Below are positions 9,070 to 18,300 of a stretch of DNA of 64,000 nucleotides, in pieces. The notes below the pieces were generated by a model that was not told where the DNA came from, searched no databases, and saw only the letters and a list, made by a program, of their open reading frames with translations. How positions within the stretch are numbered: position 1 is the stretch's first letter; every line of letters begins with the position of its first letter. A program made the position numbers and the translations under genes. The DNA comes from Paenibacillaceae bacterium (lineage in GTDB: Bacteria; Bacillota; Clostridia; Lachnospirales; Lachnospiraceae), in contig SVDU01000003.1 of assembly GCA_015057705.1 (NCBI GenBank), positions 186,001-250,000 of the forward strand. Reading direction: 5' to 3'.

Positions 9070-10301
9070 TTTCGTCACTCCTCACTTCTCCCCATTTTTC
9101 TTTTAAATCTGCCTCAGCCTGTTTAAGCTGCTCCTGTGTCCAGGTTTCATAATCCAAATCTGTTTGCACAAGATTTTTGTACGCATATATTAACATGTCT
9201 TTATACCTGACAAATGGATCATTAAATCCATCGTGTTGCCAAAGATAGTATGCTCTGGCATAACACTTAACCTCTTGCTCAGGTTGTTTTAAGTTTTCAT
9301 ATGCCCATGCTAACTCAATATAGGTTGAATATGCCAACTCTGGGTACGATGAACATTGAGCTAAAGCTTAATTGCTTTATATTGATCCTGCCTTATAAAG
9401 GAGTAGAGAGCACCTCTTCTGGCATAAGCACATAGTAAATCATAGTGATATTTTGTTTGCCAATTTTCCAAAATCTCTATGCATTTATTATAGCATTTCA
9501 ATGCTTTATCAAAATCTTCTGAATTGTTAGAATAATAGTTTGCCATTTCAAGATAGAGATTTGCCTCTACAGATTTATACTGATAAGTATTCTGATTTAA
9601 TTGTAATGCTTTTTTCATATAATGGATACCTACGTCATTTCTAACATAGTTATAATTGGCCAGTGCAATCATATAATAATTGTAGACCCCGATTGCCTGA
9701 TTTGATCCTAATAATTTTTTTCTTGTTTTATTAGTTTTTTTGCGGTTTTAATCACCTGCTTATAACTTATTTCACTATTCAGGTATCTCTTTTTTAACAT
9801 ATTGCTATCCAGAATCAGGCGTTTTACTGGATCTGAGATATCCTTTTCATAAGCTTCTTCTGCATAGCGATCAACTTCATCTATTTTATCTTGATATAGA
9901 CAGCACTCTGATAAATTTGTTAATGCACAGGCTTTTTCTTCCTCCGTAACCGACAGGTCTAGGGCCGCTTTTAAATGGCGTTCTGCATCATCAAATCTTC
10001 TGAGACGCAAATAAGCAACACCTAATGCATTTTCTGTTTTTGCGTCACGCTCCATTCCCTGAAATTGCTCTATAACAGTTTTAAGTACATCCCCATTTCC
10101 TTTCAACTGTGAGACCAGGCCCTTGTAGTTTTCCTGTTCCGCCTCCTCACAAAGCATTAAAATCCAGTTATTATCCACGATATACCAGGTATCATCTGCT
10201 AGCGTAACCGTCTTTTTATGACAGCCTGTAAGCATGATGCTGATAATGAAAATAAAAGCTAAAAATGGAAAAATTTTTCTCATCTCCTCTACAATCTTCA
10301 A
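9059..10301 (-). pseudogene. TPR-repeat lipoprotein gene broken by two -1 frameshifts
   Basis: Three consecutive reading-frame blocks (10301-9708, 9672-9361, 9337-9059) join into one TPR protein of about 410 residues. The first block begins with a lipoprotein signal peptide ending in LTGC (cysteine 21 counted from the ATG at 10283) and contains TPR-like helices. The frame is lost in an A7 run near 9715; moving one base back lets translation continue through LLGSNQAIGVYNYYMIAL into the second block. The second break is near 9362-9368, where the other frame continues as LAQCSSYPELAYSTYIELAW. Each break corresponds to one missing base. The start is unsure: ATG 10283 directly abuts GAGGAG, TTG 10301 lies upstream. 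Decay, sequencing error or slippage are all possible. Confidence 0.7.
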
Positions 10302-10349
10302 TTAAATACTTTTATTTATAAACTATTTTCAAAAATAAAAACAAGAAGT

Positions 10350-10769
10350 TTATCTATAATCTTTATAATAGGCGTAAATCGCTATTAAGAGCCAGAATAA
10401 AATACATGAAAAGCCAATAAATGCCCGTTTAAACCAAACATATTCTTCACCTTCAGGAACAAAATTTTTTGGCTTTTTTTCATCAAAACTGATTATCTTT
10501 TCTTGACCTATCTGTATTAAATTTGGGGACTTTTTACAAAACGGAAAATCTTCTTCATATGTAATTCCATCAACAATATAGCGATATGTGGGATAATAAA
10601 GTGTCTTTTTGTTTAATTTATAATATGTTACATATTCACTAACATTTATAATTTCACCTATGGTATGTCCCTTATATTTGCGAATTTTTATACTCATTAT
10701 AGCAGCTTTTATAGTAAGATATATAAGATAGCATATTAAGCATATATAAAATATCAACATTATGATCAT
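10350..10769 (-). CDS. Small membrane protein with two terminal TM segments, DUF3592-like layout
   Basis: The 139-residue protein has a hydrophobic segment at about 1-25, a central polar domain (about 35-105) with several aromatic-rich strands such as YYPTYRYIVDG, and a second hydrophobic segment near 112-133. This layout resembles DUF3592-type proteins, but the match is weak and the function unknown. ATG 10769 is preferred since AAGGAG lies 8 bases before it, versus 2 bases for ATG 10775. It is the first gene of the minus-strand accessory cluster running toward 7881. Confidence 0.55.
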   Translation of the reverse strand: MIIMLIFYICLICYLIYLTIKAAIMSIKIRKYKGHTIGEIINVSEYVTYYKLNKKTLYYPTYRYIVDGITYEEDFPFCKKSPNLIQIGQEKIISFDEKKPKNFVPEGEEYVWFKRAFIGFSCILFWLLIAIYAYYKDYR

Positions 10770-10953
10770 TAACATATCTCCTTGTAATCTTCATATTCAC
10801 GTTATTGCTTTTTAAAAATTTGCTGTAGTCAAGCATTTTGTAACAAAAAAATCTTTAGCGTCAAATTTAAATCAGAACTTGTAATCGAGCTGTTTAGTTA
10901 TCTGGAGAGTATTCCGCTATTCTCCCCATGCTCATTGTCACTCATCATAGTCA

Positions 10954-11112
10954 TTATAAAAATCTCGGATTTTTATCACTGTGACTTTCATCGGTTATAT
11001 TATCCATCAATCCTTCTAATTTGAGAATGGCATTTTCGTTCATTTCTGCATTCATCTCAAAACTCAATACTTTATTTAATTCTACTGCACCTGTCACAAA
11101 TATCTTATCCAT
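10954..11112 (-). pseudogene. 52-residue ORF resembling the N-terminus of a VgrG/late-control-D protein
   Basis: A short ORF begins with MDKIFVTGAVEL and continues with VLSFEMNAEMNENAILKLEG before a stop at 10954. The pattern of a beta strand followed by a 'K..NE-HA-L...G' type segment resembles the start of phage late-control D and VgrG spike proteins, which are normally several hundred residues long. After the stop, another frame reads TVIKIRDFYNDYDE, so the ORF may be a decayed remnant. A TTG at 11127 with GGGAGG just upstream is an alternative start. The family assignment is by eye and tentative; it may also be a small intact gene of unknown function. Confidence 0.35.
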
Positions 11113-11127
11113 ACTTATCCCAACCAA

Positions 11128-11474
11128 TATGCCTCCCCCTTCGCATAAATAATCCTGTTACTAAAAATACGCCTAACTAATCACTTTTAGATGGTATGTA
11201 TCTACTAATATTTACCATTTTACGACATTAATTTCAACCCAAGTGCCAAAATTGTACACGTTAGCTTCCAAAATTGTACTTTGCACAGTCGAAAGAGCCA
11301 ACCTTCCATTATGATGAGAGGTTGACTCTTTCGATATAGTTTCTGAATCTGTAGATCTCAGGGCATATATTATTCCGGTCTAAGTTACGTATTGGCATTG
11401 ATACCCATACAGTACATCTGCTGCACTCTTACAGCTCTGATGTCCTCAAAATGATTGACCTTCATCAGACCTGC
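11128..11474. other. Gene-poor stretch with possible insertion-sequence debris
   Basis: No convincing gene. It contains two direct copies of CCAAAATTGTAC (about 11246-11279), a 15-bp inverted repeat with a G-U pair (11290-11333, CGAAAGAGCCAACCT and its partner) lacking a T-run, and a 26-codon minus-strand ORF (11465-11385) starting MKVNHFEDIRAVRVQQMY that lies 10 bases after the subtilase stop. Repeated terminal motifs of this kind are found at ends of IS21-type elements, but no transposase is present. Confidence 0.35.
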
Positions 11475-12986
11475 CTAATTATTCACATGCTTTTCATATG
11501 CCTTTGAAACAGCTTTAAATGCATTTATTCTCCCATGACCGGTATAATTATCGAAACCTTTAGTGCCAATGTCATCTGCAGTATTTCGGATTATCTCTTC
11601 CACTTCACTTGCTTTTAGCTCTGGAGCAACAGAAAGCATAAGTGCTGCAACTCCTGCAACATGCGGGGTCGCTGCAGACGTACCGTTAAAATCTTCTACG
11701 TAATTATTAGAACTATAGCCGTCCTTATTCATAATATCAGTTGTGAAAATATGAACACCCGGGGCTGCCACATCAACTTCCGGACCATAGTTACTACCCC
11801 AAAAATATTCGCCGTCTCTACTTGTCTTACTTTTTCTTTCACCATACTCATTACATGCTGCAACAGTTATAACATTATCTAATCTACCAGGATAAGAAAC
11901 GCTGCCATCATCGTTGCCAGCTGCAAAACAAACAACGCAGCCTTTTCCGTTTCGGCCATTTCGTTTGGCATAATTTATTGCATTTGTAATTGTTTGGCTG
12001 TCTTCTCCGCCTCCCCAGCTGTTACTAAGGACATCCGCCCCTCTGTCCACAGATTTAACAATTCCATCTGCAATTTTTGCATCATCAGTAACCCATAATC
12101 TTTCGCCACCTTCCATAACTCCATATGCAATTCTTATTCCCATTATTTTACATTCCGGAGCCACGCCGGCGATTCCTTTATTATTATTACTTTTTGCAGC
12201 CGCTATGCCTGCACAAGCAGTTCCATGGGCATCAGCACTTTTAGGAGTTGGATCATTACGCTTGTAACAGGCATCATACCCGGTTACCAGTTTATCAGAT
12301 ACATTTAAATCTTCATGTTTGTAATCCACACCTTCATCAATGATAGCAATAATAATATCTTTATTTCCTTTCGTAATTTTCCATGCTTCTGAAATATGGA
12401 TGTCTTCACCTGGAATTCCTCCAGTTTGCCCAGTATTGTTAAGAGCCCATTGCTTGTTTACGTATGTATCATTACTTATTGCTGCCATAGGTTTTAGCAA
12501 CCGAACAAAATTAGGTTGTGCATATATTACCTTATCATTTTCATGATAAGTATTTGCCATCTCCAATGTACTTACTGCTTTACCTTCTGTGGTTTCCACA
12601 AGATAAGAATTCTCCTCCCAATTAATGTTTTCGATAATTTTAACACTATTAGAATCATTAATTTTATTAATTTCTTCTCTTGTTACATCTGGTTTGAACT
12701 GGATAATAAACTGATTTGTAAGTATCATTGGTGTTTTATCTTCTGCTTCTAATACCAGAAAATCATCATCATCTCGCTGTGTTTTGCTTGAAAATGAAGT
12801 GGTTTTTGAAATTTGACTAATTGTCTCTAATATAATACCATTTTTCAGATCAGTCATTTTAGGTTTTAGGTTAGAGGTTAAAGATTTGTATTTACTTTCC
12901 ATATAACCATTCTCTTTAGATGCCCGATATGATTCAGATTTTTTTAAGGTTATTTTTTTTCCATTGCTATAATAAATAAATTCCAT
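11475..12986 (-). CDS. Subtilisin-family (S8) serine protease without signal peptide
   Basis: The 503-residue protein contains a complete peptidase S8 domain from about residue 205: catalytic D217 (AIIDEGVD), H254 (ADAHGTACAG) and S437 (NGTSAATPHVAG), with the oxyanion asparagine N358 in FAAGND. Residues 75-165 form an N-terminal prodomain-like region with the QFIIQFKPDVTREEI motif of fervidolysin/I9-type propeptides. No signal peptide or membrane segment is visible, so it is either cytosolic, released by lysis, or exported by an unusual route. AAGGAG precedes the ATG. Substrate unknown; its position beside possible injection-system debris is suggestive only. Confidence 0.9.
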   Translation of the reverse strand: MEFIYYSNGKKITLKKSESYRASKENGYMESKYKSLTSNLKPKMTDLKNGIILETISQISKTTSFSSKTQRDDDDFLVLEAEDKTPMILTNQFIIQFKPDVTREEINKINDSNSVKIIENINWEENSYLVETTEGKAVSTLEMANTYHENDKVIYAQPNFVRLLKPMAAISNDTYVNKQWALNNTGQTGGIPGEDIHISEAWKITKGNKDIIIAIIDEGVDYKHEDLNVSDKLVTGYDACYKRNDPTPKSADAHGTACAGIAAAKSNNNKGIAGVAPECKIMGIRIAYGVMEGGERLWVTDDAKIADGIVKSVDRGADVLSNSWGGGEDSQTITNAINYAKRNGRNGKGCVVCFAAGNDDGSVSYPGRLDNVITVAACNEYGERKSKTSRDGEYFWGSNYGPEVDVAAPGVHIFTTDIMNKDGYSSNNYVEDFNGTSAATPHVAGVAALMLSVAPELKASEVEEIIRNTADDIGTKGFDNYTGHGRINAFKAVSKAYEKHVNN

Positions 12987-13379
12987 AATAATTCTCCTTC
13001 TATTATTTTTTGAATTTGCAAATTCAATAATAAGAAAGAAAAATTAATCATATTTGTAAACTTGAAACGTTTCTTTAAGGTCTATGAAGCAGCGGTTGAT
13101 TGGGTACTGGGGAATTGTCCACACATCGGCAGGCCACAGATGTTTCTCTCTATACTGAGCCTAATGTGGATATAGATATGGTATTTTAATGTATTTTTTA
13201 CTATTTACATTGATAAAATTCTAAGACTAAAAAAATAGATATGTAACTCCCAACTCTGAAACTATTCTCATTGTAATACCATTAATATATGTTTATAATA
13301 ATTATACAAAATCTGTACATACATTGCATAGCAAACCACGATTTAATCCCTTATGATAGGAATTACGGAGGAACGAAAT
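12987..13379. other. AT-rich intergenic region with two palindromes
   Basis: About 390 bases between the divergent subtilase and AraC-type genes without a credible ORF. It carries the perfect 18-bp palindrome TTGAATTTGCAAATTCAA at 13010-13027, 24 bases upstream of the subtilase start, and the 10-bp palindrome GAAACGTTTC at 13064-13073. Both are candidate operators. The promoter of the AraC-type gene is listed separately. Confidence 0.5.
13271..13299 (+). promoter_or_regulatory. SigA-type promoter of the AraC-type regulator
   Basis: TTGTAA at 13271-13276, a 17-base spacer and a perfect TATAAT at 13294-13299, 80 bases before the start codon. Confidence 0.65.
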
Positions 13380-14285
13380 ATGAATAGCAGTAAAACTTTT
13401 GATGATGTAATACAATATCTTGAGAAAAGCATTACCGACGGTTCTGAAATCGATTATAACGAGATTTCCAAAATAGCCATGAGCCCGGCAGCTTTATTCC
13501 AGCGCATTTTTATATTCGTATCAGGTATCAGCATTGCCGATTATGTAAGAAAACGCAGATTAACATTAGCTGGATATGACTTAAAAAACAGTAATATTAC
13601 CGTTTTGGATGTAGCGATTAAGTATGGCTTTCACTCCCATTCTGCCTTTTCACGGGCATTTAAAGAGCACCATGGAATTACACCATCAGAAGCCAAGTCT
13701 GATACTGCTAAACTGATTAATTATCTTCCGATTAATTACCTGGAAATGAGATTTATAGGAGGGAAACGGATTATGGCAGATATGAAAAAGATTATTTATA
13801 AGGAAACAAATGAACGCCTGATGGTAGGTCTGGGTCGAGAAACATCATTTTTTGAAGCAGGGAATGTATGGAGAGAATTCTTTGAAGGGGATACAATTGA
13901 AAAACTGGGTTCTCTTTCCGATTCAACATGTTGTGAAGATATAGATCCCAATGCGGGTATCGGTATGATGTATAATTTTAAAGATATGAATAATTTTGAA
14001 TTCATTATTGGAGATTTTATAAATATAAACACCGAAATTCCGGAAGGTCTGACCGCAAAACATGTTCCAGCAGGTTTAACTGCCCACATTCAGATTGAAG
14101 GAAGCAATGTTGCAGAAATACTTGATTCCGCATATTTACTAATCACGGAAGCCATTGAGAAAACTGGTAAACAAATTGATCAGGAACATTTCTACTGGTG
14201 TGAAGTATACACAAACGAACGTTATTGTGAGCCTTTAAACCGGGGCGAAAAGGTTATTATTGATTATATACTTCCAGTTATATAA
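13380..14285 (+). CDS. AraC-family regulator with GyrI-like effector domain
   Basis: The 301-residue protein has an N-terminal AraC double helix-turn-helix (about residues 1-105), including SIADYVRKRRLTLAGYDL and the second helix-turn-helix VAIKYGFHSHSAFSRAFKEHHGITPSE. Residues 140-300 match the GyrI-like/AraE-type small-molecule binding fold, often linked to sensing of drugs or hydrophobic compounds. ATG 13380 follows GGAGG by 8 bases; an upstream ATG at 13353 has no ribosome site. No obvious target gene is adjacent; it is convergent with the his operon. Ligand unknown. Confidence 0.88.
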   Translation: MNSSKTFDDVIQYLEKSITDGSEIDYNEISKIAMSPAALFQRIFIFVSGISIADYVRKRRLTLAGYDLKNSNITVLDVAIKYGFHSHSAFSRAFKEHHGITPSEAKSDTAKLINYLPINYLEMRFIGGKRIMADMKKIIYKETNERLMVGLGRETSFFEAGNVWREFFEGDTIEKLGSLSDSTCCEDIDPNAGIGMMYNFKDMNNFEFIIGDFININTEIPEGLTAKHVPAGLTAHIQIEGSNVAEILDSAYLLITEAIEKTGKQIDQEHFYWCEVYTNERYCEPLNRGEKVIIDYILPVI

Positions 14286-14288
14286 ACC

Positions 14289-14335
14289 GGTAAATGGTAC
14301 CTTAACAGGGTTAACCTGCCAAGGTACCATTTACC
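14289..14335. terminator. Long hairpin between the AraC-type gene and the his operon
   Basis: A perfect 15-bp stem GGTAAATGGTACCTT/AAGGTACCATTTACC with a smaller inner CAGG/CCTG stem. It lies between convergent genes but has no clear T-run on either side, so termination strength is uncertain. Confidence 0.55.
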
Positions 14336-14350
14336 CTTAGTGATTTCTTA

Positions 14351-15640
14351 CTAACGATTGGCCAGTTCTCTGGTAATATCCTCCCAGGTCACTCCCTTTT
14401 GCGCCATAAGAACCATCATATGATAAAGAAAATCAGAAATCTCATACTTCACTTCTTCGGAATCAGGATTTTTCGCAGCGATAATAATCTCAGTCGCTTC
14501 TTCACCCAGTTTTTTTAAGATCTTATCAATGCCTTTGTCAAAAAGGTAATTGGTATAAGAGCCTTCCTTGGGATTTTCCTTTCGGTCAAGAATAACTTCA
14601 AAAACTTCTTCAAAAACTTTTAGCGGATTGGAGTCCTGGTATTCTTTCTTTACCAGTTCCTGATAAAAACAGCTTCTGGAGCCCGTATGACAGGCAGCCC
14701 CAATCTGATTTACCTTGGCAAGAAGGGTATCGTTGTCGCAATCCAGAGACAGTGATTTTACATACTGATAATGACCGGAAGTTTCACCTTTCAGCCAGAG
14801 ACTTTGACGGCTTCTGCTGTAATAAGTCATCAGTCCGGTTTTTAATGTTTCTTTAAAAGCTTCCTCATTCATATATGCCAGCATGAGAACTTCACCGGTC
14901 CGGTAATCCTGGGTAATAACAGGAATCAGTCCGTCTCCGTTTAATTTAAATTCAGAGAATTCTATGGAACTTTCAAATGTTTCCACTGGGATCCCCTGTA
15001 TCTTTAATTCCTGTTTTATCTCCATACAGCCAGTTTTTCCATCAGAAATGCCAATAATTCCTGCAATGTTCTCTCTTTTTAAAGCATCTGCCAGGAAAAA
15101 AGAATCGTCACTAAGTCCGGTAATAATAAATACCTCTTCCCGTGCAGATACTTCATCAAGCCCATTTTCTGAAAGAACTCCAGCTCCTAAAATCATAGCA
15201 GAGGCTCCCAGCTGTGCGTATTCTTCTGTATGAGACAGATAGGATATGTCGGGTAAATATGCATAAATCTTATCGTCTCCAAAACGGTCAGATGCTTCCT
15301 TCATCATATCTACATTTTCTTCCAGCCTCACATCAAGAAAAGCTGCTTTGGCACCAGCATACAAATATTTTTTTACATCCTCCAGACGTTTTACCTTTCC
15401 GCCTGCAAGGACAGGAATATCTGAAACTCTTCCAATCTCTTTCATCAGACCGATGGTGCGCTCATGATCTGCTTCCGTTTCTGAAATGTCATAAAGAAAA
15501 AGTTCATCTGAGCCATTATCTCCAAAAAAGCAAGCCAGAGAAAGAGGACGTTCCTCATAACAGACGGACAAATCATCAAGTCTCCATGCTTTCCCTTCCC
15601 GTATTCCGAAACCTGCAATTAATTTTTTACATTCCATCAT
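14351..15640 (-). CDS. hisIE: HisIE with additional N-terminal HisF/HisA-like domain
   Basis: Bifunctional histidine enzyme: phosphoribosyl-AMP cyclohydrolase (HisI) and phosphoribosyl-ATP pyrophosphatase (HisE). At 429 residues it is about twice the normal size. HisI spans about 232-330 with [18 protein letters not shown] (273-290), LDCDNDTLL (299-307) and ACHTGSRSC (316-324); HisE spans about 340-429 with [14 protein letters not shown]. Residues 1-225 look like a degenerate (beta-alpha)8 HisF/HisA domain: [19 protein letters not shown] (75-93) and [11 protein letters not shown] align with HisF, but the catalytic aspartates of HisF appear replaced (AGFGIREGK at 9-17 and YAYLPD at 126-131). 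It ends the his operon, in which hisF and hisH are missing. GGGAGG precedes the tandem ATGs. Confidence 0.9.
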   Translation of the reverse strand: MMECKKLIAGFGIREGKAWRLDDLSVCYEERPLSLACFFGDNGSDELFLYDISETEADHERTIGLMKEIGRVSDIPVLAGGKVKRLEDVKKYLYAGAKAAFLDVRLEENVDMMKEASDRFGDDKIYAYLPDISYLSHTEEYAQLGASAMILGAGVLSENGLDEVSAREEVFIITGLSDDSFFLADALKRENIAGIIGISDGKTGCMEIKQELKIQGIPVETFESSIEFSEFKLNGDGLIPVITQDYRTGEVLMLAYMNEEAFKETLKTGLMTYYSRSRQSLWLKGETSGHYQYVKSLSLDCDNDTLLAKVNQIGAACHTGSRSCFYQELVKKEYQDSNPLKVFEEVFEVILDRKENPKEGSYTNYLFDKGIDKILKKLGEEATEIIIAAKNPDSEEVKYEISDFLYHMMVLMAQKGVTWEDITRELANR

Positions 15641-15661
15641 ATTTCCTCCCTTGATGGGTCT

Positions 15662-16381
15662 TTACAGTTCAAAGGTCTTAACCGCCTCCGCAAGATCAAT
15701 CCGCTTTTCATACAGGGCTTTTCCGATAATTGCACCCTGAACCCCTGCCTCATATAATTGTCTTAAATCTTCCATAGAAGACATACCGCCGGATGCAATT
15801 ACATCAAGACCAGTTTCATCTGTCAGCTTCTTCGTATAAGCCACGTTGGGACCGGAAAGCATACCGTCCCTTGAAATATCCGTATACACAATGTGGCGGA
15901 TGCCGTATTCCTTCATCTGGGAGCAAAGACTGGATGCTGTGATTTTGCTTACTGTTTCCCAGCCCTCTACCGCTACCATTCCGTCCTTGGCATCCACACC
16001 TAACACGATTCGGTCAGCTCCAAACGTTTCAATCATATCTCGTATAAACTCCGGCTGCTTTACTGCTTTCGTTCCGATAATCACCCGGGCCACTCCTAAG
16101 GAAAGCATGGAAGCAATGGCCCCTTCACTGCGAATCCCGCCGCCGATCTCCACAGGGATGGAAACTGTATTCACAATTCTGCGTATTACTTCCTCATTAA
16201 CCGAATGTCCGGCCAGTGCGCCATCTAAATCAACCAGATGAAGATAGGTAGCACCCTGTTCCTGCCACAGTGCTGCTATCTCTTCCGGTTTATCAGAATA
16301 TACGGTAATCTCTTTAAATTCACCTTGCTTTAAACGAACACATTGTCCGTTCTTTAAATCGATTGCTGGATAAAGCTGCAT
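15662..16381 (-). CDS. hisA: ProFAR isomerase HisA
   Basis: HisA isomerises the aminoaldose ProFAR to the aminoketose PRFAR, step four of histidine synthesis. The 239-residue (beta-alpha)8 barrel has the catalytic aspartate in YPAIDLKNGQCVRL near the N-terminus and the second in VYTDISRDGML, plus the phosphate sites VEIGGGIRS and VIASGGMSS. It lies 21 bases upstream of hisIE and 11 bases after hisB. In many operons hisH precedes and hisF follows hisA; neither is here. Confidence 0.96.
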   Translation of the reverse strand: MQLYPAIDLKNGQCVRLKQGEFKEITVYSDKPEEIAALWQEQGATYLHLVDLDGALAGHSVNEEVIRRIVNTVSIPVEIGGGIRSEGAIASMLSLGVARVIIGTKAVKQPEFIRDMIETFGADRIVLGVDAKDGMVAVEGWETVSKITASSLCSQMKEYGIRHIVYTDISRDGMLSGPNVAYTKKLTDETGLDVIASGGMSSMEDLRQLYEAGVQGAIIGKALYEKRIDLAEAVKTFEL

Positions 16382-16392
16382 ATGGGTTCTCC

Positions 16393-16980
16393 TTATAATG
16401 TACCTTTTGTAGACAAAACGCCGGTAATCCGTGGATCCGGTAAAGTGGCATCATCAAGCGCCTTGGCAAATGCCTTAAATACCCCTTCAATAATATGATG
16501 ATTGTTATCCCCTGAAAGCTTTCTGATGTGAAGATTCATTTCTGCAGAATAGGATACAGCATAGAAGAATTCCTTCACCATCTCCGTTTCAAAATCTCCT
16601 ACCCGCTCCGCAGTTAAAGGAACATCAAACCCAAGATAAGGCCGGCCGGATAAATCCACTGCACATAAGATTAAAGTCTCATCCATGGGCAGTATCATAT
16701 TTCCGTAACGTTTTATAGACTTTTTATCACCCAGAGCTTCCTTAATGGCTGCTCCCAGGACTATTCCTGTATCTTCAATGGTATGGTGGGTATCTACTTC
16801 CAGATCTCCCTTAACCGCCAGTTCCAGATCAAAAAATCCATGGCGCGCAAAGCTGTTTAACATGTGGTCAAAAAAACCGATGCCTGTATGAATATTGGCG
16901 ATTCCGCTCCCGTCAATATTAAACTTCATCTGAATATCGGTTTCTTTGGTTATTCGAGATATCACTGCACTTCGTCCCAT
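16393..16980 (-). CDS. hisB: Imidazoleglycerol-phosphate dehydratase HisB
   Basis: HisB removes water from imidazoleglycerol phosphate, a manganese-dependent step. The 195-residue protein is the monofunctional form without the phosphatase domain. The metal-binding histidine motifs are GFFDHMLNSFARHG, DTHHTIEDTG and GDNNHHIIEGVFKA. It sits 12 bases after hisD in the operon. Confidence 0.97.
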   Translation of the reverse strand: MGRSAVISRITKETDIQMKFNIDGSGIANIHTGIGFFDHMLNSFARHGFFDLELAVKGDLEVDTHHTIEDTGIVLGAAIKEALGDKKSIKRYGNMILPMDETLILCAVDLSGRPYLGFDVPLTAERVGDFETEMVKEFFYAVSYSAEMNLHIRKLSGDNNHHIIEGVFKAFAKALDDATLPDPRITGVLSTKGTL

Positions 16981-16992
16981 ATATTTTCCCCT

Positions 16993-18300
16993 TTATTCCT
17001 GGATTTCATCCTCTTCAAACCGTATTTTCACCGAATTGGCATGGGCTGTCAGCTGCTCTGCCTGAGCAAAGAAGTCAATCTCCTTATAAACATCTGCCAG
17101 TGCCTCTTTGGAATAGTAAATAATACTAGATTTCTTAATAAAGTCGTCTACGCTGAGAGCTGAGAAAAATCTTGCGGTACCATTAGTTGGAAGAACATGA
17201 TTTGGTCCTGCAAAATAATCTCCCAAAGGCTCAGAACTGTATTCACCGATAAAAATGGCGCCTGCATTATGAATCCTTGTCATATCTTCAAATGGATTCT
17301 TCGTAACAATTTCAAGATGCTCCGGCGCAATTTCATTGACGGCAGAAATTGCATCCTTCAGATTATCCGCCACAAGAATACAGCCGTAATTGTCCAGTGA
17401 TTTATTAATAATCTCAGATCTGGAAAGTTTTGAAGCCTGCAGTCTCGCTTCTTTTGAAACCTTTTCGGCCAGTTTCATGCTGGTTGTTACAAGAATTGCA
17501 GAAGCAAGCTCATCATGCTCCGCCTGGGACAACAGATCCGCTGCCACGAACCTTGGATTCGCACTTTCATCTGCAAGAACTAAAATCTCACTGGGTCCTG
17601 CAATGCTGTCTATGCTGGCATGACCGTAAACTGCTTTTTTCGCCAGTGCCACAAATATATTACCGGGACCTACGATTTTATTAACCCTTGGAATGGACTC
17701 AGTACCAAAAGCCAGTGCAGCAATTGCCTGGGCTCCACCCACCTTATACACCTCAGTCGCTCCTGCAAGATGAGCAGCCGTCAGTGTAACCGGATTTACC
17801 TTTCCATCCTTTCCGGGAGGCGTTACCATAACGATCCGTCCCACGCCCGCCACCATGGCCGGTATAATATTCATCAAAACTGACGACGGATAAGCTGCCT
17901 TTCCACCCGGAACATACACACCTGCGCTCTCAAGGGCTGTTATCTTCTGGCCGAGAATGGTTCCGTCCGGCTTGCTGTCAAACCAGCTGTACTGTCTCTG
18001 TTTTTCGTGGAACAGCCGGATATTATTCATGGATTTTTCCATCACTTCCAAAAGTCTGGGATCTACGGATGTTACCGCTTCTTCGATTTCCTCTTTTGTT
18101 ACCCGAATATTGGTCTCATTCACTTCTGCTTTGTCAAATTCTCTGGTATAGGCAAAAACTGCTTTGTCTCCCTCTTCCTTTACCCGATCTACAATCTCCT
18201 GAACGGTTTTGGCATAGGAATCGTATTGGTTGGGATCTCTTTTTAACAATCCGGAAAGTATATTCTGTTTGGATGTCTCGTCTAATTTTACAATCTTCAT
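16993..18300 (-). CDS. hisD: Histidinol dehydrogenase HisD
   Basis: HisD oxidises L-histidinol to L-histidine in two NAD-dependent steps using zinc. The 435-residue length is typical. Family segments include [54 protein letters not shown] with LLSQAEHD (zinc ligands Q and H), APEHLEI and [14 protein letters not shown]. It overlaps the end of hisG by four bases (ATGA-type junction), indicating coupled translation. Confidence 0.97.
   Translation of the reverse strand: MKIVKLDETSKQNILSGLLKRDPNQYDSYAKTVQEIVDRVKEEGDKAVFAYTREFDKAEVNETNIRVTKEEIEEAVTSVDPRLLEVMEKSMNNIRLFHEKQRQYSWFDSKPDGTILGQKITALESAGVYVPGGKAAYPSSVLMNIIPAMVAGVGRIVMVTPPGKDGKVNPVTLTAAHLAGATEVYKVGGAQAIAALAFGTESIPRVNKIVGPGNIFVALAKKAVYGHASIDSIAGPSEILVLADESANPRFVAADLLSQAEHDELASAILVTTSMKLAEKVSKEARLQASKLSRSEIINKSLDNYGCILVADNLKDAISAVNEIAPEHLEIVTKNPFEDMTRIHNAGAIFIGEYSSEPLGDYFAGPNHVLPTNGTARFFSALSVDDFIKKSSIIYYSKEALADVYKEIDFFAQAEQLTAHANSVKIRFEEDEIQE

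Noticed and set aside
9708-9725. Programmed -1 frameshift at the A7 run as a firm call
   Set aside because: A slippery-like run exists, but no stimulatory structure was identified and a second break follows without such a run; decay or sequence error is simpler.
13064-13073. GAAACGTTTC as a CcpA cre site
   Set aside because: Aligned on its central CG it mismatches the cre consensus at the outer positions; kept only as an unnamed palindrome.
15214-15654. A 146-codon plus-strand ORF opposite hisIE
   Set aside because: Antisense to the conserved HisIE fusion and without a ribosome site.
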